64,000 bases of DNA. Origin: Histoplasma ohiense (taxonomy: Eukaryota > Ascomycota > Eurotiomycetes > Onygenales > Ajellomycetaceae). Below, in pieces: positions 32,660 to 42,421 of the stretch; position 1 is the stretch's first letter, and the number at the start of each line of letters is the position of its first letter. Both the position numbers and the translations under genes were made by a program. Below the pieces are notes generated by a model. That model had not been told where the DNA came from. It did no database searches and saw nothing but the letters and a program-made list of their open reading frames with translations. The stretch is taken from NCBI GenBank assembly GCA_017607445.1, contig JAEVHH010000002.1:7222001-7286000 (forward strand). The letters run 5' to 3'.

Positions 32660-35600
32660 ATGCGCCTGAACGCAGTTTCATCCAACTCCAACTCCACCTC
32701 GACTCTTACTGTGACCGAGCCTGCTAATAATGAAAATGACAAAGAATGGGTGCGCTCTCGCAGGCTGACTGATCCGTTGACCAGCCAGCCTGCAAAGGCG
32801 CCGCTTACAGACCGTCGTTCGTCGGATTCTGCCGCTCGTCTTCTCCAGACTCCGAAATCCACCTCCAACTTGGCCGTGTATACGGGCAACAACAGCAGCA
32901 ATTCCTGCGCCATCAGCTCTGACAGTCTATCTGACCCTTCCCTTGCCTGCTTCTCGCCACGCAAAATAAATGCCCTGAAGCCTCCGACACGAACCACGCC
33001 AACCAGCATCCCTACGCTACTAATACAGACACCCCGGGCACAGACCACCCGTGACCTACATGAATTATCTCCAGCGTCTGCCAACAATAATTCCGCAGCC
33101 TCTTCCACCACTCCTCCAACCACCTCCTCTTCCGCAACCTCACGTTCGCTAAAATCCCAACCCAGCCTCGAGCCAAAGTCTCCCATTCAGAAAAGGTCTC
33201 CCGCGTCTCGAAGTTCCTGCGGAATCGAAACGTCAACTGGTCCACCGCCCGCGCTTTCCACACAGCGCTCCCTGTCCTATGACAAATCCCGGCCCAATAC
33301 AAAAGCATCAACAGCGACTTCGCTTCATAGACCAAGGTCTTTCGGAAGTACCGCAAGATCGAAAACAAAACCTCAACCTCCTCGTCCGGCATCCAGCATT
33401 GATGAAGTCTTGAAACCAGACTCTTCTACTACGGCGACTGGCAAATTGCGACAGCGCTCATCTCTTCCAATTGGAACCAGTGCAACTGCGACGGGGGAAA
33501 AAGCCAAAATGCCCCTCTCAGGGACTCGCCTGAGTGGAGGGTTTTTGGGTAGTAATAGTCGCGAACGGAAATATGCGATGGCCGGTAATGGAAATACCGA
33601 CACAAGCAGCAAGGAGTCTCTTGTTGAGGATGGCAAATCCAAAAACGAAGACATTTTTTTGAATATCGCCAGGGCGAACTCTCTGCGCCGCAGTTCAACA
33701 ACAACAACGACAGAAAGGAAAAGGGTAAGCTCTGAGTTGCATTAACTGGAATTGTGTTTTGTGTTATTCGTTTACCGAGACCCGCCGTGTACATTTTTGT
33801 CTGTTTGCTTGAATCTTGATTTTTCTTTTCGTTTATTTCCTGTTCTCCGTCCAATTTCCCTGGTCTGGCTAACCAACGAAAATTCAACAAGTCTAAATTT
33901 GGTCTCTCTGGCTTGTCTTCACGTACGAGTCGGGCCAATGAGGAGGTACTTTCTCCACAAACTCCCCGATTCGACTCCGATCAGGTTACACCTTCACCGT
34001 CTCACGACGACTCTCCTTCCCTAGGACTTGGCTCCTCCTCACTTCGATCTCCTACCACGTCTCAACATCCAATCGATGAGAACAGTCGACTTCGATACTT
34101 TGGTGTTAGCACTAGATCATCAGTTGGGCTGCCTCGGAGCAGTCTCACTCGCGCAAGTCAGGAACCATCACCCGACTCGTCACCGAATCACATTGGAGAA
34201 AGACGAGCTTCCAATGCTCAGGAACAAATGCAAGGCCAGTCGCGGACATACCGACAGTCAAACCTATCAACGATGCGAAGTACCCTGAATTCCTCTGCGG
34301 CGGATACTGTAGCTGAACAGTCCAGGTTGGAGGCGGAGAAGTCGAGATTGGATGGCACCGAATCCACTTTGTCTACCACCGCCCCATCTACTGTTTGGGA
34401 TGAATTAGACGACTTGAAGTCGAGGATTCGAAAATTGGAACTGACGGGAAAATTACCACCCTCATCTGCGGCAGCAATGTCTAGTGTCTCTGGCGAAAGG
34501 CCACGCACTGCAACGACGACAGTCACCACGCTCTCTTCTTCTCCGAAACACGGTCGAAAAACGACGTCTCCACCACTAGGGCAGGAATCAAGTACCGTAA
34601 CAGATCAAATACACCCTTTACTCCACACTGCTTTAGCGAAAGCCAAACCTATACTGAATGCTGACGTATATCGCACACTTGAAGCAACAACAACAGATGC
34701 GTTAACGTTGGCTGCTATTCTTAGCTCTAACGCTCCTCATCACGGAAGTGGTATGCCTGTTAATGGAGCTAGTACCTCAGATCGACAGATGCGACGAAAG
34801 GCGGACAGCTTGTGCCGGGGTTTGACAGAGCTATGTTTGGTATTGTCAGATCAGCAGCGGGAGTCCATATCGAAAACAAGAACAGGCAGCCCAGATCCGA
34901 CAACTAGCCAGTACCAGAGAGATGGAGTGATGGATAGAGAGTCGATTACGCCAACTATTTCATATCGACGGAGCATCAGCCATGAACCAGAGGAACGCCA
35001 CCACGGCCAGACACCAACGACGCGACTAGCAGCAGGCAGCCGTTTAGAAACACGGCGAGCAAGCATTCTTAGTCTGAATTCCGGAGCTGCTTCCAGTCGA
35101 AATACCCAGGAAAACACAAACCAGACTCAGCTTCCCACATCCACTCTTTCAACCCCTCCAAGCCGTCTCAATCGTACTTCTATAACATTACGCAGCCGGA
35201 GATTGCAAGGCGAAGAAGATTCTGAGGACAAATCGTCTGTTGTTTTCCGTCCAATTTCCCGAGCAATGACTGAAATCAACAGCGGAACGTCTCGCTATTC
35301 ACCTCGAGAACGACGGCGTTCACGCGAATATACTTCCAATCATCCACTCCCCGATCAACATGTATCACAGCAGATATCTCCACAGCAACATGCCGACCAA
35401 GCCCATCCAATCTCTCAAGTCCAATCAAATATCCCTATGCGCAGGAATTATGGTACCCCTGGTACAAGCCTTCCAACGACAACTCACACGAATATCCAGC
35501 CCGGATTCCGAAGATACGTCGCATCCTCTTTGAATACGGGAACCAAATCAGCGGATGCCTCTCCGGGTGACCACAATTCTGGGGCTTCTGGGTTGGGCAC

Positions 35601-35724
35601 CAAACATACCGGTTTACTCCAGCTACGGTCAAGAACAAATAGCACAGGAATGCGCAGAATAGGCATTAGACACCGCCCATTCTCCTCCACTGATGGTGAT
35701 AACGAGGACGATGAACTTGATTGA
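32660..35724 (+). CDS. large disordered Ser/Thr-rich protein, function unknown
   Basis: Two exons, 32660-33724 and 33892-35724, with a 167-bp intron (GTAAGC donor, GCTAACC branch, CAAG acceptor) joining ERKR to SKFGLSG; 965 residues. Most of the chain is Ser/Thr/Pro/Asn-rich with many basic S/T-P sites and is likely disordered and phosphorylated. Two ordered-looking blocks stand out: a short coiled coil STVWDELDDLKSRIRKLEL (about 521-540) and a helical region from QIHPLLHTALAKAKPIL to ELCLVLSDQQRE (about 594-680). Similar filamentous-fungal proteins have been annotated, probably wrongly, as LPXTG cell-wall anchor proteins; there is no signal peptide or membrane segment here. A cytoskeletal or scaffold role is possible but not shown. 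ATG 32660 is the first in-frame ATG. Confidence 0.8.
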
Positions 35725-36660
35725 TAGAGAGGGGCCCTCGTTTGCTGATGCTTTGTCGTTTTCAATGACGTTTGGCATTCATCCCTGCGATTTCAGTTCC
35801 CATCGTTTGTTGGAGTACGTGGGACATTTGGCTCCGCGCGGGCATCTCTCCGTCAACCCGCCTAGCTCACAGATTGTTTTGGCTTGATTCTTCCCTTCCT
35901 TTTTTTATCCACGCATACCATTCAAACCTTGATGACTTTTGTCTTTCTTCTGTCACATATTTATGTCAATTTCTTTCATCTCATCGCTTGGACGAGAATC
36001 CTTTTTCAGTCTTGATAATGACGCAATAAACGATGTCTTGGACCCTAACTTTCTCACCTCACCCGTTTTCCTTTTCCTTTTTACTTTTCTCTCTGTTTTG
36101 TTTAATGATATTCAGAACGAGGGATGCAAAATACTCAAAACTTGCGTAGCAGCATGCGGACATGCGCTTTTCTTCTGGATACACCCCTTTGTCTCAGAGA
36201 TGCATAGATATTGCAGCGAATTTTTTTTTAGTTTACAGATAATTTCTCCGAGGCCATGCCGAGAAGAACATTCCGTCGTCACGGTTGGTTTAGCGGCTAG
36301 TTTTTTTTTTCAAGTTTTTTTCTTCTCATCTTTTCTTTACTTTCTTTTTTCTTTACTGCATATTTCGTATACAACTTTTTGATTGTTTCTCGTGTTTCCT
36401 TACGCATCCCCCTGATTGCATAGTTTTATTCGTTGTGAGACGTACACCTCCGACTCAAGCCAAGTTGGGGCGGGAAATCATCGTTTTCATTGTATTCATT
36501 TTTTTAGGTGGATAATGAAGATATACCCAACCTATGATACTCGACGTTTACCTCTGCAATGATATTCCATTGGCACTGTGTGCCATGAACATGGCTATCA
36601 AGCCCCTGCTTCTCTTCAAATCTCCGTTTCACAATCTTGCGTTGTCCTACCTTACCTCAT
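35725..36660. other. convergent 3' flanks, no gene seen
   Basis: T-rich sequence between the 3' ends of the disordered-protein gene (+) and the aminotransferase gene (-). Open frames are T-rich translations without recognisable features. Confidence 0.5.
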
Positions 36661-38187
36661 CTAAGTAATCAGCAGCTCCTGCCCATACCGGTCCAGAAAG
36701 CCTTCCACGCATCTGATGAACCTATCAACATCATCTTCAGTCGTCTCTATCGTCAAAGCCATGTAACCCCTCATAGCAAGATAAATGTGTTCGTCTAGCA
36801 TATAGTGATAGAACAACGCCTGCCACACCTTCGCATCGAACCCCGTAAACCGCACATTTATCAAGCTCCCATGCCCACTCACAAACATTCTCGGAAGTCC
36901 CTTGGCTTCCTTTCCCTGCCTCTCCCGATCAAAGGTATCAACCTCCACAATCCCATACCCTTCGCCAACCTCTCCGCCCTGGCTTAGATGTTCACTTATA
37001 ATCCTCCGATCAGCGAGCAAAGTCCAAATACCTTTTCTCAACCTATCTCCCAACCGATTGAGCACCTCGACTCTCTCCTTCGTATAAATCCCCAATGCTT
37101 CGAAGCCCGCCACCATTGTCAAGATGTTATTATTAAAAGTCCCCGCATGGCTCAGCCTCCCCTTTCCCTTCCTCTCCCCCGGATCATCAGGCAAGTACAG
37201 CTCCATAATCTCCCGCCTACCCCCGAATGCCCCAAAACTCATCCCACCACCAACCCATTTCCCCAACGTCATGATATCGGGCGTGATACCGAAAAGCCCC
37301 ACACATAACCCCGCAGGCGCCAATCGGGACGTCATGACCTCATCAGCGATGAGGAGCGCGGAATGTTCATCTGCAACCTGCCGCAGGAAACGGGCGAACT
37401 CTTTGGTGGCGGTGCGACAGCCACCCGCGCCCTGCATGGGTTCAAAGAGGATCGCAGCAAGACTGCTACGTGGATGGAGTGAATTGACAATGGCCCTCGT
37501 CTCATCGATGTTATTATACGGCGCGATGACGAAGTCATGGGGGAGATTCGTTGCTGCGGCGCCTGTGGTGCCGCGACTGACCACTTTACCACCACCGCCA
37601 TCATCGTCGTCATCGGCATCCGCGACGAGGGTCATAGGAAACGTAAGCGTTGCACCATGATACGCATTGCTGAAGACGAGAATTTTGCTCTTCGTGATAG
37701 TCTTCCTTGTCTCGTCATTCCCGTCCTTGTCATTACGGGTATTAACGAACGCCAGCGCCGTGGCAATCGCCATCGTATTTGCCTCCGTGCCCGAATTGGT
37801 AAATCGCACAATCTCCATCCCGGCCTCTTTGAAACGGCCACAGACACGCTCTGCAAAAGCGCTCTCATGTACACTGATGCCGCCAAAGTTCCAACCACCT
37901 GCCATGGCGGCGGATACAGCATTGGAAATCCGTTCATTGGAGTGGCCGAAGAGACCAGCGCTATATTCACCTAGAAAATCGGTGTATGTATCTCCGTCTA
38001 GGGAGGTGAGGGTGGCCTTGTGGCCAGAGGTGAAGGTGAGGGGGAATGGGGTGGAGAAGATGGAGGAGCGGGTGTTGCCGCCAGGAAGGTGTTTGATGGC
38101 TTCTTGGTGGGCGGCGTAGGATTTAGGGTTGCGGGTTTTGTAGCGGGTATAGGAAGCTTGGAGGTTAGTGGTTAGTGGGGATGTCAT
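36661..38187 (-). CDS. class III aminotransferase, glutamate-1-semialdehyde-aminomutase-like
   Basis: Single-exon protein of 508 residues from ATG 38187. It follows the GSA aminomutase pattern: HLPGGNTRSS near the start, DGDTYTDFLGEYSAGLFGHSN, the cofactor-phosphate motif TNSGTEANTMAIA, NAYHGAT, EPMQGAGGC, LLIADEVMTSR, and MTLGKWVGGG with the PLP lysine at about residue 310. An acidic Asp5/Gly4 insertion follows the NAYHGAT region and is probably a surface loop. Fungi make 5-aminolevulinate from glycine and succinyl-CoA, so true aminomutase activity is not expected. Related fungal enzymes are general or secondary-metabolism aminotransferases, and the substrate here is unknown. No targeting peptide is evident. 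Confidence 0.87.
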   Translation of the reverse strand: MTSPLTTNLQASYTRYKTRNPKSYAAHQEAIKHLPGGNTRSSIFSTPFPLTFTSGHKATLTSLDGDTYTDFLGEYSAGLFGHSNERISNAVSAAMAGGWNFGGISVHESAFAERVCGRFKEAGMEIVRFTNSGTEANTMAIATALAFVNTRNDKDGNDETRKTITKSKILVFSNAYHGATLTFPMTLVADADDDDDGGGGKVVSRGTTGAAATNLPHDFVIAPYNNIDETRAIVNSLHPRSSLAAILFEPMQGAGGCRTATKEFARFLRQVADEHSALLIADEVMTSRLAPAGLCVGLFGITPDIMTLGKWVGGGMSFGAFGGRREIMELYLPDDPGERKGKGRLSHAGTFNNNILTMVAGFEALGIYTKERVEVLNRLGDRLRKGIWTLLADRRIISEHLSQGGEVGEGYGIVEVDTFDRERQGKEAKGLPRMFVSGHGSLINVRFTGFDAKVWQALFYHYMLDEHIYLAMRGYMALTIETTEDDVDRFIRCVEGFLDRYGQELLIT

Positions 38188-38936
38188 TCTTTTTTGGGTT
38201 CTATTTTATTTTTATTTCTGTGATATTTTGGGGCGTTTATTTCTCTATCTCAGGATTACCGGGAAGTATATATGTTTTTCCAAGTAGTGGGATGAAAGAT
38301 TATGGCTGTGCATCTCCATACAAATGGTAAAGCATCTACTCCGTACAAGGCAACTGAAAAATCGGGATGCGGGGAAGCTCTGCCGACATGCCGATCTTAA
38401 GCGCCAAGGTGAAGGTAGCGACTCAGTAAATAACCAACTGATCAACATTATATATTTTGTGATGTAGATGATACCATTACCGGCCGCAATGAAAAGCCGG
38501 AGGCGATCAATATGACCTCGGCTCTTTACCCGGAAGCATCGCTCTGGACATCTAGCAATCATCTTGCTAGTATGACACTGATGCTATTGTATATGTACAA
38601 GTTGTTTTTTGACCTCCTAAACAGAGTGCAAGCCTCCAGAGGATATATTAGCTCTGACTCAAAGGGTAGACAAGTTGCCTGGCACCTCATGATGACAACG
38701 AAGGTTGGGTAAACAGTCGCGAACAGCAACCGGTTTGATATCAGAAACAATTTTGTTTCCTCTCAATTTTCTCGCTACAATCAGTTCATAGCTGTCCTCT
38801 TCATTCTTTAGAACTCTGGATGAAACCCTGTCAATAATCAGCCCATATGATCGTCTTGTATCATTCCGTTGTCGATTACGCTTCGAGGAAAGTTTATACA
38901 AGAAATACCACATTCTACTTTCGCCCAATGTACTCC
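38188..38936. other. intergenic, no gene seen
   Basis: Promoter side of the aminotransferase and 3' side of the dehydratase gene. It carries a TACTCCGTAC element at 38337-38346. No coding signal recognised. Confidence 0.45.
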
Positions 38937-39661
38937 TTAGGTTTTCGTTGCCGGTGCGGAAGTGCACGTCTTGACCTGATTCTCATCCACGGTGCCTAGC
39001 ATCTTTGCTTGTTCGTCGCAGTATCTTGCCATCAAAGTGTCTATTGCAGAAAGGCCAGGTGGACTATGAGTCGTCCAATGTATATGAACAGAACGGAATT
39101 TCTAGATATCGGGTAAGGGCGAGTGGAATTGTCAGTTGACTTGAAGGGTGGGGCAGCAGTTAACATCGACAGGACGAGGGAGTAACGGAGGCAGCAATTC
39201 TCACAACTGTCATTGTCGAATGGTGGTTTGCAGATTTACTCTTTATCGCGATCATGTTGAAGAAGTCCTATATAAAACACATGCTTAGCGAAAAATAAAT
39301 CAATTAGGGTAGTAGAACGTTAAGGATGGCGCATCTAGCTGCTAGGGGTCCCCCTGAAACGTGCTCTGCGCCCTAGTGCCCGGATCATTTAAGAATAACT
39401 GACCTGGCATTTTGTGTACGTTTTAAAATAGTAGGTCTTTTGTAAGCCCATCTGCTCTTCATCGAGAGACCAGTTGCTGTCAAGTAGCGAGTTGGTCTCG
39501 GCTGCCAATTGCTTGGTTTCATCTGGAAGGGTAGATGCGTATTTGGGCTGGACGGCAGAGTTCAAGTTGGGGCTTGCCATGCTGAAATACCGTTGTCGAG
39601 AAACAGGATTTGTGCGCAGGCGAGAGTAAGCATATACAGATCGATAGACACGAGGTATCAT
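38937..39661 (-). CDS. pterin-4a-carbinolamine dehydratase, probably mitochondrial
   Basis: Reconstructed from three exons: 39661-39404, 39267-39205 and 39101-38937, with introns of 136 and 103 bp; 161 residues. The joined chain reads WSLDEEQMGLQKTYYFKTYTKCQ, then DFFNMIAIKSKSANHH, then VKFRSVHIHWTTHSPPGLSAIDTLMA. This is the standard PCD fold with the two adjacent histidines and the later TH...GLS segment. The usual HHP is HHS here. The first about 40 residues are rich in Arg, Tyr and Ser with almost no acids, fitting a mitochondrial presequence. PCD dehydrates 4a-hydroxy-tetrahydrobiopterin after aromatic amino acid hydroxylation; some members also aid molybdopterin or transcription functions, and the fungal role is unclear. 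The frame is open upstream of ATG 39661 but without another ATG. It is head to head with tRNA-Asp. Confidence 0.85.
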
Positions 39662-39794
39662 GGTGGTCGAGTGGATCAAAACGGATCGATTCTGCAGGAG
39701 GAGATTGAACGCGGAGGAGTTGGAAGGCAGAAGCGCCAAACGCCGGGGAAGTAGCCTTAACAACCACTGATCTGGGCCGTGCAACCAAGAAACA

Positions 39795-39879
39795 TCCTCG
39801 ATGGTCTAGTGGTCATGATTTCCGCTTGTCATGAAAATGTCAGGCGCGGGAGACCAGGGTTCGATTCCCTGTCGGGGAG
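39795..39879 (+). tRNA. tRNA-Asp(GTC) with a 13-nt intron
   Basis: The acceptor stem TCCTCGA (39795-39801) pairs with TCGGGGA (39872-39878) with one U-G wobble, and the discriminator is G39879. The anticodon stem TCCGC/GCGGG encloses the loop TTGTCAC once a 13-nt intron (39832-39844) is removed between positions 37 and 38. The anticodon GTC is at 39828-39830. The B box GGTTCGATTCC is at 39859-39869 and a T-rich RNA polymerase III terminator starts at about 39884. The mature length is 72 nt before CCA addition. Confidence 0.95.
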
Positions 39880-39883
39880 TTCT

Positions 39884-39908
39884 ATTTTTTTTTTTGGTTT
39901 TTTTTTTA
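39884..39908 (+). terminator. RNA polymerase III poly(T) terminator
   Basis: T-runs of about 9 and 10 separated by GG, starting 5 nt after the tRNA-Asp 3' end, followed by a TTTATTC tandem repeat. Confidence 0.8.
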
Positions 39909-42421
39909 TTCTTTATTCTTTATTCTTTATTCCCTTTCCTTTCATTTGCATTTCTGCCTAGATATATTTGCCCTTAAATTGTCTGCTCTTGCAGTCCCAA
40001 ACGTTCTTCCTGGCCTATTTCTACCTATGGGCGAACGCCAGTTGTTTCCAATCTGGACACCGAAAACTGTTTGAAACGATCCTGCTTGAAACTCTTCCAG
40101 ACGCTATTTCTCTAATTACCGGAAATCTTCGGCGCTTAGGAGTCTACGGTCGTCGTACGCCGTTATTACGTCTGAAATATTTCTATCAGGCGCTGTATGG
40201 ATCTGTGTAGTGGTTTGAAAAACCACCGTGGTCTGAGGCCCTGCATCCACCAGATGACAGCCACCGAGCAATTTCCTGTTCGGGCATTCTGTTAATGTGT
40301 ATATGTCTGGGGACGCATCTCGGTCTTCGAGAAGAAGATCCTGGAGACTTTCTATCAAAATGCCTGATGATCCTTTGTTACCGTTGCAGGTCGAAGGAGG
40401 GAGCGGGTTATCTCGAGCAGCAATCAGAAAAACGGAAGTTATCTAAGCCATATGGATTTAACTACAGTGGATATTCGATATGACTAAAACTTATCTCCAC
40501 TATAAGTCAAAAGCTCAATTGCTCAAGAGCTTTAGAATACAGAGTATATCTACAGCTCTGAAGTGCAAGACCACAGAGCAATAGGGAGATTCTGGCATGA
40601 TTGTGGACAAGGTGGTCTCAGAGGGGTTTGACCGAGTGAGCCCGATGGAGAACAGGGAAAACGTGCAGAAGAATCAAATGACAAGGACGGATGGGTACAC
40701 AATCAAATCACGGTTGCCGGATCGATACATCTCTTGAGATGTTTTCCAGCTGATACGATAGAAGCATTCGGAATAAGCTTATCCGTTTCCGCTGCGGTAC
40801 ATCCATATCACAGATTATTGAGCTGGAGCCGTCATCGAAATAATCCTGGCAATTGTTGACTCTCCCAATACCCATAACAACAAATTCGCTCCTTGAGCTT
40901 GGTAATAGCAGCAACAGTGAGTACATATGTTGGTAAAGCATGTTTTATTTTTAGAGTCTGGTCAAGCTTGCGACTCTGTGGCTTATCCCCTGCATCCAGA
41001 CCTCTCCCTGATTGGGGGAGCGGAAAATACCCCAGATCCCCAGATTTATTTCATGTGGTTTAATCTACGATGTTTGACGCACGTCGGCAAATAATCCTAT
41101 TGTGGGTCCTCAGGGACAACTTCTAATGTCGTGGGAGCGCGGAGGATCCGAGGGCTCCATTGCGTCTTGAGTCAGTTCTTGCGCAAACCGCCGAAAGAAA
41201 TGCGCCACAATGAATGTTACCTGGAATCAGGAGGATCCTCATGGGGAGCATGTGAAGTAGTGGAAAGCAGTCAAATGGCCAGTTCTTGGCCCTCATTCGG
41301 CGGTGTTTGACCAACCAATCCGGCGGCCTCGGTTTCTACTGCCATGAATAATCTTGACAAGGGCTCTTGGTGACCGGCAGAGAGCGGCATTGCGAAAGAC
41401 AAATGGCTCCCTGGTTATGGAACGATTCGGTTATGTCCGAACGGGCCGATATGTCTAGACATTTGCTTGGCCTTGCCATTCTTTTCACTTCCTATGGAGA
41501 ACATCTTTGGTCCGTCCGACCACCATCCACAGGTCAGCAATTTTCTGTATTCGACATGCGCCAATTTGTATCGAGGATTGGCGTTCGGCACAGCAACAGC
41601 GTCACTACGAAGAGCCAAGTAAGTGGCGTCCTGTCTTGGGGAAGACGAGCATGGCTTCGTCAGCTGCGTATCCGAGACAAAACACCCGGGGACGCAGCAC
41701 GACAGCGAAGGTCGTATTCGCACTCCTTGCGCAATACGCAGTACTGTTCCCATAGTCTCAAACTTTCCAATAAATACACGCGTTCCCAGCAGCTTACCAT
41801 ACGTACTGATACTTATTCCGTACAGACTTTCACGTTCGATTCCAAGACTCACGATGGTTCCTCTTCGACAAACTAACTTGAACTCCCTCAGTATGGCACA
41901 AAAATCTCTTTGTTGATTGATTGCGCATGGGATAAAGGCAATTCCTTTATATACTGCGTAAATCGCAACAATAGATACTATGCTTAGCTGGAAGAGTCAG
42001 GCGAAGCAACGGTAAGAAACTACATCACGTGACCATAATCTTTATCACAACATCGCGTTACCAAGATAGGAAATTTTCAACCTCACTTCCACGTTACAAT
42101 AGGATCAAGCGCCTTATTATGTCTATCCGTCGCTGACATTGATTGCAGCTATGGTGGAATAGAGGCATTGAAACATTCAAACAGATGGCAGCTAGATCAG
42201 TGCTTCAATGATAAAGCTCAGCGCCTTGGCCCAAGGTGGTGGTGGCAGCCCCTCAACCTGGCCTCTCCTTTTTTTGTCTACTTGATACCCCCTTTGCGCT
42301 GCATCGACGTGAATTATTGGAGTTTCCATAGAGTCTGAATTCACCTTTCTGGTTTTTTCTTTTTCTTTTTCATTGCTTTGCTTTTTTTTTTTATTGCGTT
42401 TCCCCTTTTAATGATTCTATC
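39909..42421. other. 2.5-kb intergenic region, no supported gene
   Basis: Begins with a (TTTATTC)n repeat (about 39905-39935). Plus-strand (41367-41876) and minus-strand (41415-41852) open frames overlap at 41.4-41.9 kb but neither has recognisable domains. A perfect TCACGTGA palindrome at 42025-42032, about 390 bp upstream of TRM44, is a candidate bHLH/Cbf1-type site, and a polypyrimidine stretch (42340-42410) lies just before the TRM44 start. Confidence 0.45.
42025..42032. promoter_or_regulatory. TCACGTGA palindrome upstream of TRM44
   Basis: Perfect eight-base palindrome containing the CACGTG E-box core, about 390 bp before the TRM44 ATG. It matches the core recognised by Cbf1/Pho4-type factors; function is not shown. 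Confidence 0.35.
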
